A stretch of 64,000 nt of DNA, taken from assembly GCA_017506865.1 (NCBI GenBank), contig JAFCMP010000087.1, positions 1 to 64,000 of the forward strand. The letters are read 5' to 3'. Below, piece by piece: positions 32,181 through 40,956 of the stretch (its first letter is position 1; each line of letters starts with the position of its first letter). The DNA comes from Tribonema minus (Eukaryota > Sar > Xanthophyceae > Tribonematales > Tribonemataceae). The position numbers were made by a program, and so were the translations under genes. Under the pieces are notes generated by a model. It was not told the origin of the DNA, did no database searches, and was given only the letters and a program-made list of their open reading frames with translations.

Positions 32181-33504
32181 TGAGGAAGGCCGCTACTATG
32201 TATAGCTTTGCAACAGGCACCTGGAACAGCTTCATCTTCTTCTTAGCGTCGAGCAGCGGGAAAAGGCTTAACTTAACACCAGCCCAAACACCCACTCAAT
32301 ACAGATGCGAGCCTTAGCCATATGCAAATTATCCCTCTGCTGCTGTGGAGTCAGCACTGCATCCCTCCAACCCCTCCTAACATGGCTGAGCAGCGCATAG
32401 GCCTTGTCACCAAACACTTTGAACTGCCTGGCACGATTTGACTGAGCCTGAGCTAAGCGCTCGTTTAACTGCGACTCTGTCATGATATACGAATCATGGC
32501 GTCGTCCAGATTCTGGGCCAAACAAATCCACTATAAGGCCATTTGGCATCTTCAATCCCTGGAATTTAATGCCATGCACGCGCTTGTGACCTGAGTACAC
32601 TTCGCGCTGGATATCCTCATGGCCCTCAAGTCGACAACAGGGTCTGACCTCTCCATCCACAAACCCTACAACGTCAGCAAAGGCCTGAGGTACCTGACAT
32701 TTGGTGGCAATTTTTGCTGCATACCGAGGAAAATCGTCGACCCAAACCTTCAGGCTAACTCGCAAGACAGGCCCAAACTTCTCAAAGATATAAGCCACCA
32801 TCCACTTGACGACACGACTGATCTGAGTGTGATCCCTACCCCAAAACTCGATGAGATCGGTGAGGCGTGACGGGGTGGTCAACCGTGATAGGAATATCAT
32901 GAGAGCTTCATCCGTCGGATAAACGCTGCGGTTCTCGGTGACTATGAAGTCTTCCGGCAGCCGCAAGGCTTTTTTTAAACGAGCAAAGTCGGGCCTGCGC
33001 AGCCGCAACCAATTGTAGCACTGTGTGTCGTCCAGGTCGGCAAGTGTGCGACTGTAATGCACACGGGGAGCCAGGTACAGCGGGAGCGCATGGTACAGCT
33101 TACTGCGCATCGCCAGCAGCCCGATCGCAGCGAGAGCCAGCGGCCGCACCTGGAAATCGCGTCGATAGTCCTGCATGTAGTAGCGCTCTCCGGGGCGTTC
33201 TCGCTGGTGCTCCGCTACATCTGCTGCCAGCAGCACCGCTGCGCAGAGAAGAAGCCGCCTGCTCTGCACTCTTTCCCGAGCACATATCGCGCCAGCTCGC
33301 AACCTTAGGGATGTACGCCTAATGGTGTTGCGGTATTGGACCATGCCTGATGCTACGGCCTGCCAATCTCACAACGTGGTGCCATCCACCACGCGCTTGT
33401 GTGTGCAATTTTTGATTTCACGTCAAAAGCCCTGCCCGAGGCCTTTTGACGCGAATCTGTAGCCGTAATTTTGGCGAGCGGCAATTTTGCCGCAAAAACG
33501 TTGG

Positions 33505-33535
33505 CAAAAAAATGTCTGCGCAAACACTCTAGTAG
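33505..33535 (-). repeat. Harbinger right terminal inverted repeat
   Basis: Inverted partner of the repeat at 14,944. It reads TACTAGAGTGTTTGCGCA on the minus strand and then a T-rich block. Confidence 0.75.
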
Positions 33536-33899
33536 ACTACTGCTACTCACCCTCCTGCAAACACACACACGGCCGGTTCACCACTTCAACAGTGACTTGA
33601 ACTTCGAAATTCCTCCCGGGCGAGCCAGCATCGGTCATACTCAAGGTGAAAGCCTTGTGCAAACAACTGTGGCCCAACACATCGAGCTATGTCGCAAGGA
33701 AGAAGCATTAATGCAGAACTTGTCCTCTCTGCAGAGTCTGCACAGTCCAGGTTCACCGACTTCAACTTGGATAGTGACTTGAACTACGAGCGTGAGTAGT
33801 AAAGTCAGGACACCGTGGCGGACGTTGGGTCTCCTTTCTTTCTTCTATGCTTACAGTGGAATAGCCAGAGGCCTGGAGGATGTTAAGACCCATTCCTTC

Positions 33900-34240
33900 C
33901 TTCTCTAAAGTCCGCTCGCTTGCTCGTTGCGCGCGGCGAGGCCTGGTGCGCGCGCAGGGCGTTGCAAAAGCCTCTTGTCATATCCATCGCGCACTGCGCC
34001 CAAAGATCATGTTGGCAGCAGTCACAAGCAGCATATTGCAGTGGGCGGTGACCTTCCGCCTCTCCTGGGACGAACGCGCGTCTTATCACGTGCTCCCGTT
34101 CTCAGATCACCCGTGGCGTTCTAGGCATGGCGTGCGCTCGGTGTCAGCTGGGTGCCTTTCCCAACGTCGGCGGAGCGATATGCTTGGAGGTACCGTTGTA
34201 TCTGCACGGCGGGCGCCCTGGCCTGAGCTTTTCAGGTAAT
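33900..34240 (+). repeat. Dispersed repeat, inverted copy at 48,410-48,720
   Basis: About 300 bp is shared in opposite orientation. The best-conserved block includes CAGTGGGCGGTGACCTTCCG and ACGTCGGCGGAGCGATATGC. Aligned translations differ at many residues, so this looks like a repeat and not a conserved coding region. Confidence 0.65.
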
Positions 34241-36025
34241 CAAGTTTAGAGCATTATCATCAGCACTTGCCACTAGCTGTCATGGTTCTAGGCGTGATGC
34301 AGCCAGCATTGTCTATTCACGTCTGCGGCGCTAGGTTTGCGCATCTCGCTCAGCAAGCACGTCCTCCGTGACTGCGTAGCATTTGCCGAGACTGTCGCGC
34401 TCCACTACGGCATCACTGTTTAAACTCTTGTTCACACATCAGAGAGACGGTCAAATGGAGTGCCCCGTCCTTTGCGCGCACGCTGGGTCTCACCGCCCGC
34501 TTTCTCCCTACCTTCTTCCCCCTTACACGCCACGCAATCGGCGAGGAGAGATTTGATGTCATCATGAGTCATGGTGAGCGGACCGCGCGCGTGTACGCGG
34601 ACAGCCTGGTTGGGGGCTCGGCCAGGGACTCCTCGGAGGTCGCAACAGTTACTCCAGAAATTGAGCCAGTGGGTGCATTGTATTGTTGCTCTCGAGATGT
34701 CTCAACGTATTGCCTTCTCGTTTCTGCATGGCTACATATGTGCACAAGTAAGAATTTGTTTCACTGGCGCAGTCCGTCTAGCATACCTATGTGGTTGCGG
34801 GTGATGCAGGAGCCCCCCCAGCTGAGCCCCCCCCAAAACAGTGATTTTATAGGCGAAGGATCCCAGAGAGGGCCCAGCGTCCGACCGGAGGTCGGCGCTG
34901 GGACCGTGGTCCCGAGCCTCATAGATTGTGACGCGTGCATACTTACGCAGTAGTAAAATTATTAAATTTTTTTTTGTTGCAGGGGGGGTTCAACCCCGAG
35001 AGTCTCAGGCCATCGGGTCGATGGTGTGCCTCTGTAAGTTTGAAGCCTTCAACTTATGAAATGCTGATCGCTCAGAAAAATAAGCTCGTGCTCGCTACAC
35101 AGGGCACCTCAGACCGCGCTGGTGGTCGGAGCCGCACCGCTGCTGCTGTCGCCGACTGCCCCTACCATACCGCCGTCATATGGATATCCATGTGGTGGCT
35201 GGCGAGAACGAAGCCTCAATCAGTTTGATGGGGGCTGACACGCTCAGGGGCGTGTCACTTGACTTAAGTATGCCGTACAGCGTTGCGCAGTAGTAAGTGC
35301 AGCCATTCACCATGATGTCACTGTTTCGAATCCGAAGATTTTGATGAGAGCTTTTTTTATTGCGAGCGATCCCCTGGGGGGACAAGTAAAATTTAAAAAT
35401 CACCCTGCGCATCCTACATAAATCAAAATCCAGTGTGAGTAAGTGTGGAGTGCTGCATGCACATAACGCTTTGAGCGCAGCTTATCTTTGGACTGAGACC
35501 CGTTCTGCACAGCCAGTTTTGCGCCGTGAATCCGAGCGTGAATTCTGCACCGCGTTCTGTACAGCGCCCAAGTTTTCACTTACGTGGCGAACGCGACGTC
35601 ACTCGCAGCGCTAGCGACCAGCGCAGGTACAGCCCTTCAGCACACCGCTCTGTGGCGCAGGCAGCAGCGGCTCGGTAATTAGTAGTCATGGCGCAGCACA
35701 ACCACTCTCGCCATGCCTGGGCGTGCTGAGTGACGCACCGCCAGCGACCCTCATCACTAGCTGCGCGCGATCTGATTGGCTGGTTTACTATTCATTCACT
35801 TAAGTGTTCTTCACGGCCCTCCAAAGGGCGCTGTGAATCCATCTGCAATATGCCACAACATTCACGTGTTTTCCATGCATGTTCACGCAAAAAGCCTCAG
35901 CGCAGAACGGCCCTGCCCATGATGAACATAAACATAAATGCAATTGCAAAGATATGTCACGGGTAGCTGCATAAAAGCAATTGCTAAGATTGTAATGGGC
36001 AGCTGGATGCGCCGAAGATCCCGAG

Positions 36026-36060
36026 CCCACCCCCCTCTGGGGGGGGGGGGTGGGGGGTCC
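36026..36060. repeat. C-run/G-run hairpin
   Basis: CCCACCCCCCTCT is followed at once by eleven G, T and six G. It can fold as a strong hairpin or G-quadruplex. Confidence 0.6.
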
Positions 36061-36610
36061 TGCTGGTTTCTGTGCATGCTTCGTGTACATGACAGCAACC
36101 GCCAACCTGCACAGATTGTCAATGCACGTGTCATCAAACGTTCGGCACAAATATGGTGCCTTTGTCTATCTCTTGACTATCCCTACTGCTGAGCTGTATT
36201 GCATCTGACCGACTGAAAAGTGACTGTGTGCGTGCGTGTGTGACACTGTGTGCACATGTGTGTGCGCGGCCATGCGATGTTGTGTATTTGAAGTTTTCCG
36301 GCACAATGCAGAATCACGCCTGTGCGACTGCTGCTCTGCACTGTTGAGTGCAGTCAAAAACTGTAACCACGTGCGCCTCCACTGCCCCACAATTGCTCAA
36401 CGTTGCTTGCATTTCTGTCGTCCGCTTCCTGCTACTGTTGGCCAAGTGGAAAGAACCCCTGGAGGAATAGCGGCCACGCTCAGCAGAGAGTGAGGACCCT
36501 TGTATCATAATGGTGTTTGAAGTTCACAGCATGAAGGTCAATGCTTTGATACACACTGCTTGCCGCCCGAGGATCAAAGTTTGCTGAGCAAGGCCGCCCT
36601 GCTCACATCT

Positions 36611-36640
36611 GTGCACCCAGGTGTTATTACAACAACGTAC
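36611..36640 (+). repeat. Hairpin motif, degenerate copy g
   Basis: It keeps GTGCACCCAGGTGTT but diverges afterwards. It lies close to an inverted LTR-like fragment at 36,694-36,751. Confidence 0.35.
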
Positions 36641-36693
36641 TTCCGAAGTATTTGTTTTCTCGCTGCAGGTATCTAGACTATATTCATCTACTA

Positions 36694-36751
36694 GCATGAA
36701 GCTTGAGGCAGAACATGGCTATGGCCCCCTAACCATAGAGTCGCCTCACAA
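36694..36751 (-). repeat. Inverted LTR-like fragment
   Basis: The minus strand reads TTGTGAGGCGACTCTATGGT and then TAGGGGGCCATAGCC, related to the starts at 38,647 and 43,320. Confidence 0.55.
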
Positions 36752-37002
36752 TAAAGAAGACAGTCCTCCTGCCCAGAAGTATGAAGTATAAGGGGGGGCA
36801 GATGGACCAGGACTTGCAGGGGGGGGAGATGCCATGTGGCGATGTTAGTTCAAAAATGATCGGCAATGTGCATTGAGACCTTTTTAAACGACCGGGTACA
36901 CGTGTCACAAAGACACGTGCAGATTCTGGTTGCAAGTCCATGGACATCCACCATCTGGGCTGTTTTGCGCCCTGAGCGAGCATTAATAAAAAGTACATTC
37001 GA

Positions 37003-37208
37003 AGACGGGAAAAGTGCGCCTGACGGCTCGGCAATCCTAAGTAGGATTTGGTTGTGGGTGGTTGGTGGTAGTGTGAGGAGAAAGAAGCCTGTTTGCTTCT
37101 GAGTCTCCCTTCGAAGAAGCAATGTTGCGTAGAGTGCACATTAAAAGAGAGGGCTTATCGCGCCCCTAGCGAAGCGAATTAATTATTTAAATCAAAGTAC
37201 ATGGTACG
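37003..37208 (+). repeat. Direct repeat, copy 1
   Basis: About 200 bp similar to 44,129-44,325 (both end AGTACATGGT-CG; both contain GGTTTGGTTGTGG-like and GAGAGGGCTT-TCGCGCCCC blocks). It brackets the 37-44 kb mosaic with its partner. Confidence 0.7.
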
Positions 37209-37505
37209 TTTTGCTCCCCCCGGGCCAGCTCGCCAACATCGAAAGGTGTGGCAGCGCCATGAAGTGGAGGGTGGGGGCTGCTTGTCTGGCACGCCTAGCA
37301 TGTTTCACCAGCCATGGTGCATCTGGCGCACCGCAGCAGCACCTGCCACGTTTCAGCCGCACATTTGGAGCCCCTTATCACACAGCACCAGCAGGCCAGA
37401 GGAGCATTACGTTCGAGCTCGCGGCATCGGCAAGGACATGGAAAGCTTTGCAGTTCGCCTCCCAAGCAGCACGAGCAGCTACTTCCCTCCCCTCACGCCA
37501 CCCAA

Positions 37506-37569
37506 GGATACTATCTTCGGGCCTTTTGGCACCGTTGATTGTCATACCAATTGCTCTTCGAGCTGATCC
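37506..37569 (+). repeat. Structured unit A
   Basis: 64 nt. Closing stem GGAT/ATCC; inner stem CGGGCC-TTTT-GGC(A)CCG; second stem GCTC-TTC-GAGC. Confidence 0.65.
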
Positions 37570-37708
37570 GTGGCTGAAGCAGAAGGAGTGGGGCTCATGC
37601 AGCTGTGCGCAGCTGCTGCAGACTACGCCTGCTCGGCCGTCGCCAGGGCTCGTGCCTTTTCCGCCATGTGCCGAGTCGGACCAACCTGCGCTTGAAGTTC
37701 GCCACCAA

Positions 37709-37772
37709 GGACACTATCCCGGGGCTTCACGGCACCCTGGATTGTTGACCCTACTCCTATGGAGTGTTGTTC
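37709..37772 (+). repeat. Structured unit B
   Basis: 64 nt. Closing stem GGACA/TGTTC with one G-T pair; inner stem GGGGCT-TCAC-GGC(A)CCC; second stem ACTCC-TAT-GGAGT. Confidence 0.65.
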
Positions 37773-37910
37773 GTGTGGCGGCAAACCGCAGCTTCTGCTG
37801 GCACCTCTGGCCCCGACTGCTGCATCGGCGACTGAGGACATCGGACCTGCGCTGCCTCCACCAGCACTTGCCGCCGTACACCGCATTTGCTGCCCCAGCA
37901 CCTCACATCT

Positions 37911-37977
37911 GGACACTATCTTGGGACCTAGCGGTACCCTTGATTGTTGTTACACGCACTCTTTCAGAGTCTTGTCC
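37911..37977 (+). repeat. Structured unit C
   Basis: 67 nt. Closing stem GGAC/GTCC; inner stem GGGACC-TAGC-GGT(A)CCC; second stem ACTCT-TTC-AGAGT. Confidence 0.65.
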
Positions 37978-38207
37978 GTCACGGTGGGGAGGGTCAGCGA
38001 TGCGGCGACGGCGCAGGCAGGTGGCGGCTTCGCCTGCTTGGTGGCCTACGCCGACGCAGCGACCGAGTGTCAAGCCTGCTGCCTGCTGCGCCAAGATCAT
38101 CAACGCGAACACCAACACCTGCAACCACACCGTCGAAGACCGGAGCCTATCCGCCGCCGTCCCTGCCGCCGGCGATAACGCACGCCTTCAACCCACAACC
38201 GACACAA

Positions 38208-38273
38208 GGACACTATCTTGGGGCCTCGCGGCACCGTTGATTGTTAGTCATACAACTCTGCGGAGTGTTGTCC
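38208..38273 (+). repeat. Structured unit D
   Basis: 66 nt. Closing stem GGACA/TGTCC; inner stem GGGCC-TCGC-GGC(A)CC; second stem ACTC-TGCG-GAGT. Confidence 0.65.
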
Positions 38274-38596
38274 AAGGCATGTGGTTAGAGAGCGGCGCCT
38301 GTGCGCGGCGACGGGGCAGGCGGCGGCAGCTGCTTGGCGGGAGCGGCGCGGAGGAGCAGGAGCAGGAGCAGCAGGAGGAAGGAGTTCGCAGCAGGGGTTC
38401 CAGTGTGCGGCCGGGGACACCGGGGGGGGTAACGCTAGCAAATAGAAGGGCGGGTTTCAGTAGATATGCTTGCTGGAGTGACAGCATCAGCCTTTGCAGC
38501 ACCAGTGCCTGGCACTTAGTGATCCATGACCATTGTCCTCAGTTCTGGGCGCTGCTACCAGTAGCCCAGGCCTGCACAAAACTGTTCACGGTTAGT

Positions 38597-38645
38597 GTGC
38601 GCCCAGGTGTTGTCGATGCAACGCATCTCGGTACCTGTACGACAT
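38597..38645 (+). repeat. Hairpin motif, copy c
   Basis: 49 bp. The inner stem is GATGC-AAC-GCATC, replacing GACAC/GTGTC of copies a and b. The LTR-like sequence starts right after its terminal GACAT. Confidence 0.75.
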
Positions 38646-38800
38646 TTTGTGAGGCAACCCTAGGGTTAGAGGGGGCTATTTAGCCATATTCTGCCACACT
38701 GGCTTTATGCCGTATTCTGCCATTGCAGATGCTTCATGCTAATCACTTCGACACCTGTAAAACCATGCTATAAGCCTTAGCGCCTTGCTCTGCTTGTACT

Positions 38801-39832
38801 CGCCGGCGCGGTCACTTCACGCACGGACTACAAGCCGGCCTTTCAAATGTTCTTCGACGTCAATACGAGGACTGCCTGGTGGAGGACCTAGAGGCTGCCT
38901 CGGCTGGTGCCGTGGGCAAGCCGACGCAGGCTACACTTATTGGTGACTCGCGTGACACCAGCCGCCGCCGCCAACAGGCTAGCGCGCGGGTCCTGGCGCA
39001 GCTGCGCAGCCAGCGTGCGTCCGGGGCAATGGCGTGGATGAGCGTGCCGCCCGCTGCCAATGACCGCCCGGGTGCGGCGCCCATGTCCAGTATGGCAGCA
39101 GCCACGATGATTTTGGTTGCGATCTTTATAGACGGGTGGGGCATACAGGGCGAGGTGTGCCCATGGCGGTGCAGTGACGTGAGCCCCACCTCCACGCATG
39201 CGATCAGCTGCCCCAGCCAGCACATACGGGGGCACAACGCGACACACACTGCCCAAAAGCGGTGCCTACAGCGCATCTTGAGACAGCACCATGTCTCTAT
39301 TGTCCGCAATGAGGACGCTAGCGTCTTCAAGGTACCGGGGTATCGGGCGGACACAGTCATTGACCCAGGGTGTCTGCACTTTAGCAGTGCATACCGTAAC
39401 AAGGGGATAGTGCTAGACACAAGTGTGCGCGCGCCCACAGCGAGCTCGTACCTGACAGGCAAAACAAATGCCTCGAACACGGACGGCTATGCTGCTGGGG
39501 TGGGGGAGGACGCGAAGGTCAAGCACCACACCGGCACCTTGACGTCATCTTGGGCTTTCGTGCCATTCGTGCAGGAGTCGTACGGACGGCTGGGCAAGCA
39601 GACAAGCCTTTTTGTTAAGGAGTTGGCAATGCACTCAGCACTGTGCTCAGGGGGGGGGAAGGCAGATGTGTTACGCAAGGCCGGGTTAGCTAAGCGTCAG
39701 ATCCACATTGAGCTGAGCATATCGCTGGCGCGGGAGTTGGCGGAGCGCGTCATGGCATACACACGTGGAGCGCGAATGCTGGGCTGTGTTGCGGCGCCGG
39801 TATCCAAACTCCTAGGGCACAGCGCAGACTAG
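38801..39832 (+). CDS. LINE C-terminus: zinc knuckle and restriction-like endonuclease
   Basis: The frame is open from the insertion border (RRRGHFTHGLQAGLS...) for 343 codons to TAG; the 5' part of the protein was lost on insertion. It holds the C-terminal block of RLE-type LINEs: a thumb-like segment ending ASGAMAWMSVPP, a Cys/His knuckle (CPWRC...HAISC...HIRGHN), then a restriction-like endonuclease core with GYRADTVIDPG, KGIVLDTSVRAPT and a later Lys (DAKVKHH), matching a PD-(D/E)xK layout. WAFVPFVQESYGRLG follows, typical of this region. In the family this nuclease nicks the target to prime reverse transcription. It may derive from the LINE family at 1-3,899, whose own C-terminus lies outside the window. 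Confidence 0.75.
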   Translation, partial: RRRGHFTHGLQAGLSNVLRRQYEDCLVEDLEAASAGAVGKPTQATLIGDSRDTSRRRQQASARVLAQLRSQRASGAMAWMSVPPAANDRPGAAPMSSMAAATMILVAIFIDGWGIQGEVCPWRCSDVSPTSTHAISCPSQHIRGHNATHTAQKRCLQRILRQHHVSIVRNEDASVFKVPGYRADTVIDPGCLHFSSAYRNKGIVLDTSVRAPTASSYLTGKTNASNTDGYAAGVGEDAKVKHHTGTLTSSWAFVPFVQESYGRLGKQTSLFVKELAMHSALCSGGGKADVLRKAGLAKRQIHIELSISLARELAERVMAYTRGARMLGCVAAPVSKLLGHSAD

Positions 39833-39910
39833 GCTGCTGCGTTGACGCAAGCTTTTCGATTGCATAGGCAACCCGGCCTCCCTTGGGCCTTTATAAATAC
39901 AAGTCCATAC
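38801..39910 (+). mobile_element. 5'-truncated LINE insertion with target-site duplication
   Basis: GTACT precedes (38,796-38,800) and follows (39,911-39,915) the insert. An uninterrupted copy of the site exists in inverted orientation at about 43,690-43,705 (on the minus strand CTGCTTGTACTTGCCAACCA), which proves the insertion borders. The insert is 1,110 bp, mostly one open frame plus ~78 bp of 3' sequence. Confidence 0.88.
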
Positions 39911-40333
39911 GTACTTGCCAACCATGGTGGCCTACTTGGGTTATTATGGGAGTTAGGGGGCACACCCTTTCTCACGGCACAAGGGTCATTGCTGGGTCGA
40001 GGTAGGAGCGGGTCAGGTAGTCAACAGCGACTGGTAGCTACACACACGGCATACACACACACAGGAGACTGGCGCGCCCCAGTTTCCACATTGGCAACCG
40101 AAGCAGGACAGGTGCTAGAGCCTGTTCCAGCTTTCGCCTGTACGAGCAGGGGCGGAGGAGCGTCCGAGGTTTTCGGCATATCTTGGAAAGCAGATTCCGC
40201 TTTGCCACAGCTCGCTGGATGAGGACCTTGTGCTGGTAAAGCGCAGTTGCCTCGCTCATCGAGCTTCCATAGTCGACCTGGAGCTTTCCTGGTTGGCTCG
40301 GCTTCTCGTGGAGCTTCGCATTTCAGCTGGCGT

Positions 40334-40775
40334 CACGAGGATCCGCTCCGCCCATCCGCGACCCTGAAACCCAAAAAGCAACCGAGCACTTATGCTATAG
40401 TGAGGTCAGTCAAGACCCTCAAACTGTTGAAGTTAGATAATAGTAGGTTGTTGGCCTCACTCAGACGCACCAGAAGAGCTCTTGGTTGTTGAAGTTGAGA
40501 TGGGTGGAGCCGTGCTATTGCACGTTGAGCAGTGACATGACAGTTGAAGTTGGCATGAAGTTGAAGTTTGAATATCACCGTTGAAGTTCAATATCACATC
40601 AGGATCAATATCAACTTCAACAAGTGAGTAGTCAGCAGATGCCCCTGACATAGGGCTACAGCATGCCATAACCCAACTTCAATATCAGTTCTGCCCTGGA
40701 GACTTTACTACTGGACAAGGGCCTCGGTTGCTTCTTGGCTTTCAGGGTCGCGGATGAGCGGAGCGGATCCTCGTG
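40334..40775. mobile_element. Foldback/MITE-like insertion
   Basis: Terminal inverted repeats of about 55 bp (CACGAGGATCCGCTCCGC... at 40,334-40,388 against the complement of 40,720-40,775) enclose ~330 bp. The interior is rich in GTTGAAGTT and its complement. No ORF. Confidence 0.7.
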
Positions 40776-40895
40776 CTACTTCAAGCCAGCAGCAGCACCA
40801 AAAAGAGCTCGGCTTCCCTCTGACGGTCGCTGCTTTTCAACAGGAGTGAACCTTCGCAGCTCGTCTCTTGTTAGCAGCTCGTTCTGCTCTCGACT

Positions 40896-40910
40896 TTGGC
40901 TGCAGCACCA

Positions 40911-40956
<46 letters not shown>

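Larger units (their letters stand above)
16652..33344 (-). pseudogene. PIF/Harbinger DDE transposase, interrupted by the gypsy insertion
   Basis: DDE_Tnp_4-type nuclease that cuts and pastes the Harbinger element. The intact part is 33,344-32,268 (358 residues). The catalytic acidic residues are seen in order: GFVDGEVRPCCR, FGDKAYALL and IEWVFG. The typical REVYSGHKRVHGIKFQGL block and GRRHDSYI lie between the first and second. A one-base shift after IEWVFG sends the frame to a stop. The next frame continues (VKLSLFPLLDAKKKMKLF...VAAFL) to 32,181 and resumes on the far side of the retrotransposon at 16,756 with TNCHTCLYGSQTNEY..., ending at the TAA at 16,652-16,654. The gene therefore carries a 15.4 kb insertion plus a frameshift and is inactive as read. 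Confidence 0.88.
14944..33535. mobile_element. PIF/Harbinger DNA transposon split by a retrotransposon
   Basis: The terminal inverted repeats read TACTAGAGTGTTTGCGCA from 14,944 and, on the other strand, from 33,535. After these the two ends stay T-rich and similar for about 15 bases. The element has the two genes expected for Harbinger: a Myb/SANT-like protein (+) and a DDE transposase (-), convergent. Removing the gypsy insertion leaves about 3.2 kb, a normal size for this family. I could not settle the 3-bp target-site duplication. Confidence 0.85.
33536..36610. other. Gene-poor interval
   Basis: No supported gene. It contains two copies of a TTCAC-ACTTCAA-AGTGACTTGAAC motif (33,575-33,603 and 33,750-33,785), a dispersed repeat at 33,900-34,240, and a C-run/G-run hairpin at 36,026-36,060. 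Short open frames here lack domains. Confidence 0.5.
37211..38683 (+). other. Long open frame over a repeat array (coding status unclear)
   Basis: A 490-codon open frame with no recognised domain. It spans four copies of a ~65-nt unit; in this frame three copies read (R/W)(I/T)LS-GLA-PLIV, while another frame reads DTI-GP-GT(V/L)DC in all four but meets stops. Composition is Arg/Ala/Pro-rich, as for random GC-rich sequence. I treat the frame as probably incidental to the structured repeat. Confidence 0.3.

Noticed and set aside
14944..33535. A 3-bp target-site duplication for Harbinger
   Set aside because: Flanking bases (TAC/GAC or CTA/TAG, depending on the border) do not match cleanly.
37506..38273. 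Hammerhead or twister ribozyme identity for the four structured units
   Set aside because: Neither strand shows the hammerhead core (CTGATGA...GAAA) or a twister core, so no known class is claimed.
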